Below, piece after piece: positions 42,576-52,363 of a stretch of DNA of 64,000 bases. The DNA is from Cubamyces lactineus (Eukaryota > Basidiomycota > Agaricomycetes > Polyporales > Polyporaceae). Position numbers and translations under genes: made by a program. Location: assembly GCA_022376465.1 (NCBI GenBank), contig JACDTU010000004.1:496001-560000 (forward strand). Direction: 5' to 3'. The first letter of the stretch is position 1. Every line of letters starts with the position of its first letter. The notes beneath the pieces were generated by a model. The model was not told the DNA's origin. It saw only the letters and a list, made by a program, of their open reading frames with translations, and did not search any database.

Positions 42576-43940
42576 GACGAAAGAAAGGATGTCCGCGCAG
42601 GTAGCACTTGCTCACTTGCAGCTGTGCGCAAGATACGTGTCGCGGGAACCGTATATACGTGGAGGCCCCCAGATATTCACGGACAGAAGCGCGATGATAT
42701 ATGTAGCGCCAAAGTCGTCAGAGAGTCGTAAACGCTATCTGAGAGATGTCGTGAAGAAGGTATGGCAGAGGCAACTAGGCTCAGCGAGTAGACATTAGCT
42801 TGGGGACGTGGAGGACGATGGACAAGAGTCGCGCACGCCATTCGCGCTGTGCCAATCGCGGTGCCTGCATGCTGCTCAAGCGCCCGTTCGCCAATTCAGC
42901 TCAAGGCAGTATCCGGGGGCCGCCGTGCAGTCCTCCGGGTCTCGATGCACCGAACTTCAGATGGTGAACGTCGCGGTCTCCTCGCACACCTTTACGTCTT
43001 GCATGTGGGAACAGTATAGTCCCCAGACATCTTTAAACTATGCTGGCACGACGCTGGCATCGGTACGCGAGATGGGTGGTGTCGTCGTCAGTGAGTGCGT
43101 TGAAGTAATCAAATTACCATGCACTACGAGTAGTACTGACATCTCATGCACATGTTTGGGCTAGTATGTGTTGGCGCATGCATATGCAGACAAATGCAAT
43201 CCAGCTGTTGGGCTTGTCTGCCATACGAACCAGAGTCACAGGCCTGGTCAGTGGCACGCCAGCCACCACTGGCAGTGCTTGTGAGTTGCGTCGTCAATAC
43301 CAGTCTACATCACCGAGTATTACAAGTACCTTTTCCCGACGAGTAGTTCCCGAAAGCGTGGCTGGATATGCAGCACACACTTGCGACGTTTGTCTCATGT
43401 GAAGTTCGCAGCCGGAGGACACCGCTGAGCAGCTTGCAATCGGATTCAGCTCATGCTTTGTGACCGTGTGGTCGCTAACGTTAGGGAGAACTTGGCGTTT
43501 CTGCATCCCCGTATTCTCCACATACCTCTAAGTAAATTACCAGGCAGCAAGTTCCGCTATACTGGTTATTTTCACGTTAACCGCGGCCATGGACAATTCG
43601 GACATCTCGGCACCAGTACCAAGGTTTTACACCAGTCTCGCCCCTGAAACCCTATGACAGCAATGGCACCAAGGCCGCCGTAGGATGCACAAAGGGAATG
43701 GATGTAACCCCATATGCCCCTCCAAGATGAATGTGGTGAAGTTGAGCCACTGGCCTGCGCAGGCGCACATCGGCAGATCTAGGTACCGTACATCTCACAG
43801 AGTCCGTCTGCATGGGACCACTCATCAGATTCCCTAGGAATCCTCAAAGGGAAATGTAAAATATGGCCAGGCCGACATGGGTATGTTGTGCTCTCGAAAC
43901 GTTTGCCAGGCGCTTATGATACGCTACTGAACTTTCTTGA
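42576..43940. other. Spacer between NIPA gene and laccase relic
   Basis: This 1.4-kb stretch holds the NIPA promoter. Within 43545-43640 (+) and 43780-43850 (+) the reading frames show vague resemblance to the second copper-ligand region of laccases, which may be eroded remains of the missing first domain; this is too weak to annotate. No intact gene was seen. Confidence 0.4.
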
Positions 43941-45551
43941 ATGCACAAGGACATGAGCTTCCCCGATAGCTCTTTCTCTCGCAGAAATGTGATAGGCCTT
44001 CTTGCTATCATCCACATGGCAGGTACGTCTTCTTTTACGAGTGACCGTCTTGTCTTAACGATATTGATAACGGTCAGAATTGTTGGCCGTTTATTCATTC
44101 ATCCTATGCTGATACGGATTCTCAGAGCAAACCGTGATCACCCTCGCTGATTGGTACCACACTGCGGCTCGGTTAGGACCGAGGTTCCCGTAAGTGCATG
44201 TTAGGGTACGACTTATGCTTGCCTGTTTCTGACCGCAATTCACACGTAGGACTCCCGATTCGGCGCTTATAAACGGTCGAGGACGCTCTGCGTCTACTCC
44301 AACCGCCAAACTTGCGGTGATCAACGTACACCATGGGAAACGGTGAACACTCTGAAACCGTTCTACAGCGTGCAGATTCGTGTGACTGAACATCTCCTTT
44401 GGTAGCTATCGCTTCCGGCTCGTGTCGATCTCATGCGACCCAAATTTCATCTTCAGCATCGATAGGCATAACATGACTATCATCGAAGTTGACGCGGTCA
44501 ACAGCCAACCGCTCCTCGTTGACTCCTTGCAAATTTTTGGTGCACAGATACTCTTTCGTGGTGCGCATGCCATCCGTTGCGATGGATATGGTGAAGTTGG
44601 ATCAAGTTTTCTTCAGTTGAACGCGAATCAACCTATAGACAACTACTGGATCCGCGCGAACCCTAACTCTGGGACGGCTGGGTTCGCTGACGGAATAAAT
44701 TCTGCCATCTTGCGCTATATAGGAGCACCGTACAAGGAACCGACGACCACCCAGTCGCCTTTTGTCAATCCTCTCGTTGAAACGAACCTGCATCCGCTGA
44801 AGCCGATGCCAGTGGTGCGTTCACGCCTCGCGCTGCAGACACTCTCACTCCACCAACCACTGCACTGACTTGTATTAGCCGGGTCGTCCTGTTGCCGGAG
44901 GCGTCGACAAAGCGATCAACCTCGCCTTTACCTTTGTGAGCCGCCTTCGCTACCGTCCGTCAGTGCATGATGTCTGATCCCTACACCAGAACGGCACGAA
45001 CCTCTTCATCAACAACGCAACGTTCGCATCACCCACCGTCCCAGTGCTTCTGCAGATACTCAGCGGCGCTCAACTGGCACAAGACCTCATGCCGGCTGGA
45101 TCTATCTACTCCCTCCCGCGGTACTCCTCGATCGAGATCACCATGCTAGCGTTGCTTCCTGGCTCTCCCCACCCGTTCCATCTGCACGGCGTACGCCAGT
45201 AATGTCTCCCCACTACTCCTTCCTCAGCTGATTGTTCATTGTCATACTCCACAGCACGTCTTCGCCGTCGTCCGCAGCGCAGGGAGCACGTCTTACAACT
45301 ACGACGACCCGATCTTCCGCGACGTCGTGAGCACGGGCACGCCCGCTGTCGGCGACAACGTCACCATTCGCTTCGAGACGAACAACCCCGGGCCGTGGTT
45401 CCTCCATTGCCACATCGACTGGCACCTCGAGATCGGCTTTGCGGTCGTCATGGCCGAGGACATCCCCGACGTCAAGCCCGCCAACCCGGTGCCGTATGCA
45501 TGGTCTGAGCTGTGTCCGATATACGATAGTTTGGGCGATGGCGATCACTGA
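43941..45551 (+). pseudogene. Laccase, domain 1 missing and frame changed
   Basis: These are the remains of a secreted multicopper oxidase that oxidises phenols. Exons from 44126 onward match domains 2 and 3 of basidiomycete laccases: [76 protein letters not shown], the copper segment PHPFHLHG, and HCHIDWHLEIGF. Introns of 54-64 bp sit at typical laccase positions; the stop is TGA at 45549-45551. Domain 1, with copper ligands HWHG and WYHSH, is absent. A short exon from ATG 43941 or 43953 can be joined by a 103-bp intron in phase (Glu codon), but it encodes unrelated sequence. At 44545 the frame changes by -2 or +1 just before RYSFV and a phase-0 intron (44561-44616). Lacking half its copper ligands, any product could not be an active laccase. 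A sequencing error could explain the frame change, but not the missing domain. Confidence 0.85.
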
Positions 45552-45975
45552 ACAGGGTGCGCTGTTGGGCTTGGAATGGTTTGATCTACGGGACTATTTG
45601 GCGTCTCTGGTAATTGGCCTGTCCTCATGTACGAACAAACAGAAGCCCTGAGGTGAACGCTGAGGTTGCAATATAAGTATATACGATAATATGTTACACA
45701 TCGTAGTCCGTAACATACAAGCAAGGATGAATAAAACGAGGTATGATAGAGGTGGTGTAAGTTGTACAAGTGTCAAGAGGAGGAATACACATATCTACGA
45801 GCCCGTAAGCGAGGGTCCTGATGCGTATAGTAAGAGATCACCGCACAATCTAGAAGTCGATAGCATGGAAACGAAAGCGAACCGTCCATCCAGGAGACCA
45901 GATACATTCAGACACGCACCACCAGACAGACTCTATCAAGACATCCTACAAGCTGGAACGAGAGCGAGCATACGC
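45552..45975. other. Convergent spacer, laccase relic / WSS1
   Basis: This 424-bp spacer lies between convergent genes and is AT-richer than average, with several AATAA-like and TATAA-like stretches around 45670-45735 that may act in 3' end formation. There is no gene. Confidence 0.5.
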
Positions 45976-47646
45976 TCAAGAGCTCGCTTTGACCGTCCCA
46001 CAGAAGCGGCAGGTCCAGAGGTCACGCGGCATGCCTTGTTCACCGCAGACATGACACGTCCAGCCCTCCTCGACATTCGTCTCCTCCGGTACTGCCGCCA
46101 CATTCTGCTTAGGTCGTAACAACAGACACGCAGAGCACTGCAGCGCGAGCGCATCGTTGATGAGCGTGCACCGCGGACATGCCCACTCCTTCTCCGGGGG
46201 TATCACCGCTACGTCCAGGCCGTTCGCCGCGTGCACAGCGTGCCCGTTGGCGAGGTGCTTGTGTGTCACAGCGACGGAGTTGGTGCGCGTGGGCGGGGGT
46301 GTGGCGGGCGACCGCGCCGAGGCGGGTTTCGGAGGACGCGACACTGAGCGTGGCTTGGGCATCCTAGGGGTGCTGGCGCCGGCCCCGCGCTCGACGCGAC
46401 GGACCGTCGGGCGAAGAGTCTGCTGTTGTGATGAAGCCGAAATGGAGGAGGGAGTGGTAGTTCCGGTACTAGAGGGCGATTGCGCAGAGAGGGAGGACGA
46501 GGACGACGCGTATGCGCTTCCAGGACGAAGACCGCTCCATGAGGCAGGCGTGCGGCTCCCAGATGAAGTCACGGAAGAGGAAGAAGAGTAGCCACTCCCG
46601 TTCTGCCCACCAAGGGTCGGGCGATGCATTGGTGTAGACGCACCTGGGGTCGACGTAGACGAGGATGAAGGAGGCGAGGGTGAGGGCGACTCGTCGATAA
46701 TGATGATTTCGGGCTCCTGAGAACCATCAGAGTCGTCTCCCGTAAGGTCAATGACGTCGTCCTGCACGCTCTCGTGGGCAGCCTTCTCGGCCTCAGCTTG
46801 GGCAAGCGCGCCCGAGGCACAGGCCTTCTCGTCGTGCGCTCTACGTTCGGCAGCCTATTTCGGGAGGGGCGTCAGTTGTACTCGAACGTGTGCGAGGTTT
46901 CTAGGAGACACGGACCTCCGCAGCAAGTTCCCTGGGCGACTTAGAGCCCCGGATGGTGCCCCCGAGGCGACCTCCGCCGCCGAGGACAACGCTGATTTTC
47001 CTGCGTTTCTCGGCAGCTTCCAAGGCCTTCTGTCTAGCTATGTGTGGCGGGACGTCGTGCGAGACGTTTGTGCCTAAACGGCGGCCTTCGGAGTGGAAGC
47101 CCTCTCCTGAGTAACCGGATTTACGGAGAGCTTCGTACTCTTCTTCTAATCCTGAAAGGAACTTGTAGAATTTCTCATCGTGCGGCCCGTGTACATTGTG
47201 AGTCAGCTGCGCGAGATATAAGTCGACTGCTTCTGAGTACGTCTCGAGGGCGAGCTCACCTCATGAAGCATTGTATGAACAATATCCTCTTCGTCAAAGA
47301 ACGTGTCTGGGGCGTCGGCCGGACGTAAACGCACTAGGATCTTCTGCCCGGCGTTGATGTCTACCGTTTACTTAGCTTCGCGCCATGGCGCAGCCGGCAG
47401 GATAATACTTACTTAGACCTACCGGAACAGACCCCTGTTAGCTCCCCTCATGATATATGGTGGGCTGCGCTTACCGAGAAGGTTGGGGCTTTCCGGGAAG
47501 AATTCAGAGAGGACGGGTAAAACCCAGCCATGTTTGCGCATGATGGGTTTGACGAGAGATGCAACTCTCTGAAGAAGTGGGAGAGCTCTGTTCGCATTGG
47601 GGCGATCCTTGAGGTGAGTGAAGGACTTGACGAAGATATCAGGCAT
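45976..47646 (-). CDS. WSS1: WLM-domain metalloprotease WSS1 (DNA-protein crosslink repair)
   Basis: Wss1 is a SUMO-linked, DNA-activated zinc protease that cuts proteins crosslinked to DNA. The start at 47646 gives MPDIFVKSFTHLKDRPNANR, and the WLM domain continues through RKHGWVLPVLSEFFPESPNL. A 6-nt exon (47413-47418) completes LLGLN before INAGQKILVRLRP. The active site MLHELTHNVHGPHDEKFY carries the HExxH zinc motif and the third His. Then come SGYSGEGFHSEGRRLGTN and a basic helical region (RQKALEAAEKRRK). The tail has two likely SUMO-interacting motifs, DVIDLTGDD and EIIIIDESPS. After a Ser/Pro-rich stretch come two RanBP2-like zinc fingers, WACPRCTLINDALALQCSAC and WTCHVCGEQGMPRDLWTCRF. 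The stop is TGA at 45976-45978. One or two such fingers near the C-terminus are usual for basidiomycete Wss1 proteins. All catalytic residues are present. Confidence 0.92.
47413..47418 (-). other. WSS1: 6-nt microexon in WSS1
   Basis: The exon is GTCTAA on the coding strand, between introns of 56 bp (47419-47474) and 52 bp (47361-47412). The upstream exon ends with one base (G) of a codon, and the next exon begins AC. Joined, they spell Gly-Leu-Asn in the conserved LLGLNINAGQKI of the WLM domain. Without it the frame is lost. Splice sites are GTAAGC...GTAG and GTAAGT...GTAG. Confidence 0.82.
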
Positions 47647-48070
47647 CAAAATGGTGAGATGGTGGCCAGTACGACTCAGACGAGTGGTGGTATATATGCA
47701 AGAGGCTAGGGGCACTGCTGTGGGACCCGCTTCCTCAGCTAGGCTTTGTCCCGCCATAGCAGCCACAGACGCGTTCATTCCACGTGCCACGACCGCTCCA
47801 GAACGCGTCCGGTCGTGCCCCGCTCAGCACGCTGCACGGGCTCTGCCAACGTTCATCCATTCTGCCGTGCTTTTCTTGCCTTTTGTTCTCACACGAACCT
47901 CAATGCCCGGTTATTTCGGGGCCACTGACTGGCTACATCACAACTAGATTTTTCTAGGGCTACACGTATCTTCATAACGCCGAACAAGCAAGAAAACGAA
48001 ACTGTGCAACGAGCATCGTCGATCCGCCGGGAGGCTAGGAATAGCAGAGGAATCGGGCGGATGGTGCAGC
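47647..48070. other. Spacer between WSS1 start and EEF2KMT stop
   Basis: This 424-bp spacer between two minus-strand genes holds the WSS1 promoter and the EEF2KMT 3' region. No other feature is evident. Confidence 0.5.
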
Positions 48071-49460
48071 TCAAGATATCGCCTTCAACCTGAATATCTT
48101 GACGCTCTGGGCCGCAGCAGACTGGCCGAGCTCTGTTGAGCTGGTGAACATGTTGTCTGCAACGAGCTTCGCGCAGACCTGTTCCACCGATAGGACAGCT
48201 TCTACATTCATGCTTGAACAAATACGGCCCCAAGAGATGTTGGTGCTGCTTACCGGCTTGTTGCAAGAAGTCGGTGAGTGTCTCTTCGTTACGCTGGGTA
48301 AGGGCGATGTACGCCACAGGCTGCCTATTGCCTGTGCGAGGCGTCAAGGCCAGTGCTAGAACCTGTACTAGAGGTGGTATGATGGAGGGGTCATATACCT
48401 GCACGGAGCGTTTTTCAGTTCTACCGGATAGTAGTATGTACGTGCGTCGAGACCTACCACGTCCGCTCCTAGAATCACGTCTGGCAGTGCGTCTTCAAAT
48501 AATGCATCCACTAATAGGCGACTATCAGGTGCGACGGCGTCAAACCAGTCGAGTGTGCGGAAGTGCAATTGTGGATGTTGACAAGACTGATCTTCTTGCT
48601 CGTTTAGCCTCCTTTCGGCGAACGGACAATCACATCTACTCACTTGCGCGCATCCGGAGGTTGTTTTCGGACCTCTGGAGCACAGGCTCATTGACATCAG
48701 TAAGCCATAGTGAGGACTCAGCAGCTTGAGCAAGTTGGATGGTCGCGACGATGATTCCCAGGAAGCCGGCACCGCAGCCTAGCTCGAGAGCTGTCTTGCT
48801 AATAACCAGGTCTAGTAGTCACCATGAATACGAGACAACCACTACAGCCTGGATATGTTCAGCACACCTGGGTGGAACAGGAGATATTCAGCAAGAACAA
48901 GGCTTGCTGACCATGTCCTCAGGCCGGTCGTTCCGCTTTCAATAGTGGTACGGGATTCCAGAAGGGTTGCATTGGCACAACCCGGGTACACACAATTGGC
49001 CACCGGGTGTTCTGAGGGCCAGAGATAAGTTACGTATGATGCTGATGGTGCGCATGTGCCCAGATTCTGACTTCACAGCAGTGAGCTCCTCTTGATGTGA
49101 GAAAGTTCGGTCACGGCACATACGAAGAGATATCTTGCATCAGGTCGACATGATGGGTATATATACGCTCGTCGATCTCGTCCTTGAGTTACAACATCAG
49201 GCCGTGGTCTACAATGTTTCCGGAAACCATCGTGCCTCTTCTGACAGCAGGAGTTCGAGGCGATCAATAGCCCACTTCCAGAACAGACCTTGGTACTGCT
49301 TGGAGGGCGGATATTCTTGGAAATGCCGGTTGAGGAGTATGCGCTCCAGCAGGAAGTCATGCACAACGTCGAAGGGGAGATCTACGGGCAACTGGATTGA
49401 CTTTGGGGGCTGTAGCGTCGCATATGCACGCAACACTTGGAAGAGTGGATCTGGGAGCAT
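48071..49460 (-). CDS. EEF2KMT: Protein-lysine methyltransferase EEF2KMT (FAM86/Efm3-like)
   Basis: This is a seven-beta-strand methyltransferase of the family that trimethylates a lysine of elongation factor 2. The start at 49460 gives MLPDPLFQVLRAYATLQPPK; an in-frame ATG at 49481 would add seven residues. The N-domain has the diagnostic EYPPSKQYQGLFWKWAIDRL. Later exons give ESGTTGLRTWSASLVLAEYL, SAM motif I ALELGCGAGFLGIIVATIQ, LWLTDVNEPVLQRSENNLRM, and the acidic loop LPDVILGADVVYDPSIIPPL. YIALTQRNEETLTDFLQQA and a short helical C-terminus (FRLKAIS) follow, ending TGA at 48071-48073. The order YPPS...GTTGLxTW...GADVVYD matches human EEF2KMT. Some junctions between 48590 and 49230 were not fully resolved. 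The start lies 127 bp from the mS45 start on the other strand. Confidence 0.87.
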
Positions 49461-49587
49461 GATAGACGGCGCCACGTTCACAGGCGCTCATGCGAAGGCG
49501 GGCAGAGCGCGCAGGGCGGGAACCTGCCCTGAAGTGCCACGTGATGGCCAGGAAGAAAGAGTTCAAAATTTCCGAGCACGACTTGCA
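49461..49587. promoter_or_regulatory. Short bidirectional promoter, EEF2KMT / mS45
   Basis: Only 127 bp separate the two start codons, so both promoters must share this stretch or lie within the opposite gene. If EEF2KMT starts at 49481 the gap is 106 bp. Both products serve translation (cytosolic and mitochondrial). Confidence 0.55.
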
Positions 49588-51035
49588 ATGCTCGCCCATC
49601 TCGCCCAGGCTTCTCGTCGACCTGCCAGGTCATGGCTCTCTATCGCCTCGTCGCGACGAACTTACGCCATTAAGGCCAGTGTAGACGATGGTCCTACTTA
49701 TGCCGCATGGTTGCGCAAGGAAGGCGTGAAATACAGGGAGCCCCATAAGCCGAAGAACTGGCTTGGCGGTGAAGTAGTTGAGTTCGTCTACTTCAGTCTA
49801 GAGCCATGGGTGGACAGCTAATGTGTTATACCAGCCCTTCCCGCTGAACCGTACCTTCAAGCCCCCAACGCCACTTTCCGACGATGTTCGTACCGCGATC
49901 TGGCGCGAGTACATGCTCGACCCGGTCAAGTATGACGTGAGAAGGCTCGCGCAGAGGCATGGTCTGAGCATTGCTCGTGTGGATGCCATCCTGCGATTGA
50001 AGGGTCTTGAGGAGCACTGGAAAAAGGTCAGTTCCTTGTACCTTCACTTCATGCCCGCGACATCCAAAGGATGAGTCCAAATCGATTAGTCTTTAAGACA
50101 CTTACATGGTTAAACAAACTTACATGCATGGCTTTCTGATTCTGTCGCGTTTCGTCGATGTCTTTGCGAAACATGTCCTGACTATTCTGTTACAGGTACA
50201 GTTATCGGAACATATGACTTGCTGCTAGTGACGCTGACAGTCGGACCGATCACTGTTCGTGTCTACAGGAGGTCAGTAAACGTCTCTTGTGCGCCTTCCT
50301 GATGAGAACTATCTTATCATTCGCGTTTGGAAGACATCCGTTGTGCCTTACATCACTCGGAGCATGGTTCCAACTTTTCTTTCAACCCCATCTGACCTCC
50401 ATGTTACGCATCGCCTCTGTCATAGCTTAGAATGCTAACAACTCTGGTACAGGGAAAGCAACTCCAAACCGGTTTCCTCGTGGGCATGGAGTACATCCTT
50501 GGCGTCACTGAGAAGCAAAAGTCCACGCATGGACTCGCCCGCGCTTCACAGGAGCTTGGTGAGGATGCAGTCGAAGCAGACGCGGTCTCTGAGGCAACAA
50601 AGTCTCGTGCGCGTGATCGCTACCAACGACTGTTCTGGGAGCCCATCACTGAGGGCAAGGTTTGTGCTAGGTACTTCGTCCCCCCGAATCGCCTTCTCAC
50701 CCATGCCATTTTAGATACCTGTTACACCCACTGCTCTTTCACGCGCGTCTGTGGATGCCGTGAAGATCTCTACCGCGAAGGAGGCTGCGAAGCTCAAGAG
50801 GCTCCGTAGTCTTAGTGTGGGGGCTGAGTCCGAGCGAGTTGTTGAGCGGCCAGGTCGTCCTACCATGCGCTTCGTCGACGTGGGCGCGAAGTTCCTGGAT
50901 GTGGACGACCGATTGAGACGCATCAGCGCAGCCAAGCGCCGTTCGCAAATGAAGCGCCAACGCCGAGCTCGTGTTGGCACTGTTGAAGCGAGCCAGCAGA
51001 GTGAGACGGTCGAGCCTGCCGCCGCTTCTATCTAG
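49588..51035 (+). CDS. Mitochondrial small ribosomal subunit protein mS45 (Bot1-like)
   Basis: This is a component of the mitochondrial ribosome small subunit, from the Bot1p family first described in fission yeast as a respiration regulator. The start MLAHLAQASRRPARSWLSIA begins an Arg/Ser-rich amphipathic presequence lacking acids, as expected for import into mitochondria. Then come YAAWLRKEGVKYREPHKPKN and WLGGEPFPLNRTFKPPTPLS. A winged-helix-like segment reads REYMLDPVKYDVRRLAQRHG, then SIARVDAILRLKGLEEHWKK. GKQLQTGFLVGMEYILGVTE follows, with an Arg/Lys-rich C-terminus RRISAAKRRSQMKRQRRARV. The exons are 49588-49773, 49835-50026, 50453-50659 and 50715-51035, each a multiple of three, for 301 residues. 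The second intron is 426 bp, far longer than others in the window. An alternative upstream ORF start at 49135 runs through the divergent gene and is rejected. Confidence 0.9.
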
Positions 51036-52363
51036 TATGTCATGGACCTACCCATCTATATCGTATGATACTGCTTCACCCCGGAATTTAATATCGCTTT
51101 CTTCGGTTGTCAAGAAGTGTTCGAGAGTCTGGACTTCCGGTATTATACGCATGCGGTGCACGGGTAGTCGACATGCCCTCGCGCGTATGTCGTCTCGAAT
51201 GTGTGTCCGTGGGAACAGAGTAGATGTGCCGGCATGCGATTGTTCTGATCTTCGCCCCCCGAATTTGCGTCTTGCAACTCAAAAGGCTCGTCATTGGTTT
51301 TGGTTCTTTTTGGCTGTGCCTTCTTTCCCGGAGCTTCCATGACCATAGCACTAAGTGATAGAGTTGATGAGACAACTTTCGAATTGTAGGACAAGGGGCG
51401 AGGCCCACGGCCGGGCAGGATCTCCTATGCGAGCTGCCGCAGGCTGCTAGTTATAGAGGTTAGAGCTACATTCGCCTCTTTCTGCTTCAGAGTTACGCCG
51501 AACTGTTACCATTCATTTTGACTGCGAGATCTCCAGGTACAGCTCGAACAGAACCGTTTAATCGGTAGGCGATCCTCGCGGATGCTCGTGGGCGCACTGT
51601 AACCACCCAGGGATTTCAATCATGATGCACGCATGCAGTAGCGGGCCTGGGCATAATCCTTATGCGAGTTACGGCTTCAGGCAAGTGAACAAGACTTGGC
51701 AGTGTTAGCGCGTCAGGCAAAATAACAACATAAACCAAATCCTTACATTGGACCCGCGCATGACCGGGGAACGGCCATTTAGGATCAAGGGTGCTGGTCG
51801 CTCCGAAGGAACTGGACATTCGCACGGACGCTGGTCCGGTATGATTCCCGCGAGGTTCGCTTACTCCCTTGACCGTCCCTGGCCATTATACTGATATTTT
51901 CATTTTGCGCTCGGAGCGCTCGCAGAACACATGTATGCCATGCCTTTCCAGCCTCCACCTTCCAGCATTCGACTGGTCCGGAGCAAGGTGCCCCGAGGTC
52001 TTCCCCTCCCCGCTTCGTCAGCCAGCGACGTCGGCTTCGGGCTTGAGGGTTGTGCACGATGGGGCACGATCCTGCTGGGCATTACGTGTGGGCGACAATC
52101 ATGACTGATTGTCTATATAGAGGCTGCCTCCGGCTGCGGCAACAATACGGCACAGCGCCGCCCTCGGTTGAATTCCTTGATGATATGGAGCGCACGCGTC
52201 CCATGGAATATCCCGACCTCGCAAGCGAATGGATGAGCGCTGACGAGCACAGCGCGCACTTTGGCGGAATTCCCATAGGGCTGGGCGCATCCATCATATA
52301 TCTGCACGAGGGCTCGCGGCATATGGCCGTCCCACTTTCCCCGCGTTGGAATATAGCACCGTC
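51036..52363. other. Spacer between mS45 and FAD monooxygenase
   Basis: This 1.3-kb stretch holds the mS45 3' region and the monooxygenase promoter. The minus-strand ORF 51143-51394 has a Cys/His pattern and plausible codon use (see findings). The rest, about 51400-52360, shows no convincing gene. Confidence 0.4.

Noticed and set aside
43453..43647. Short frame with G-S-x-F-x-Y...F-H-V...G-x-F...S-T pattern resembling laccase domain 1
   Set aside because: The copper ligands are absent and the match is too loose to separate from chance. It is mentioned only as a possible eroded remnant.
46157..46591. 144-codon plus-strand ORF opposite the WSS1 tail
   Set aside because: It is antisense to the zinc-finger and Ser-rich exon of WSS1 and has no domain of its own.
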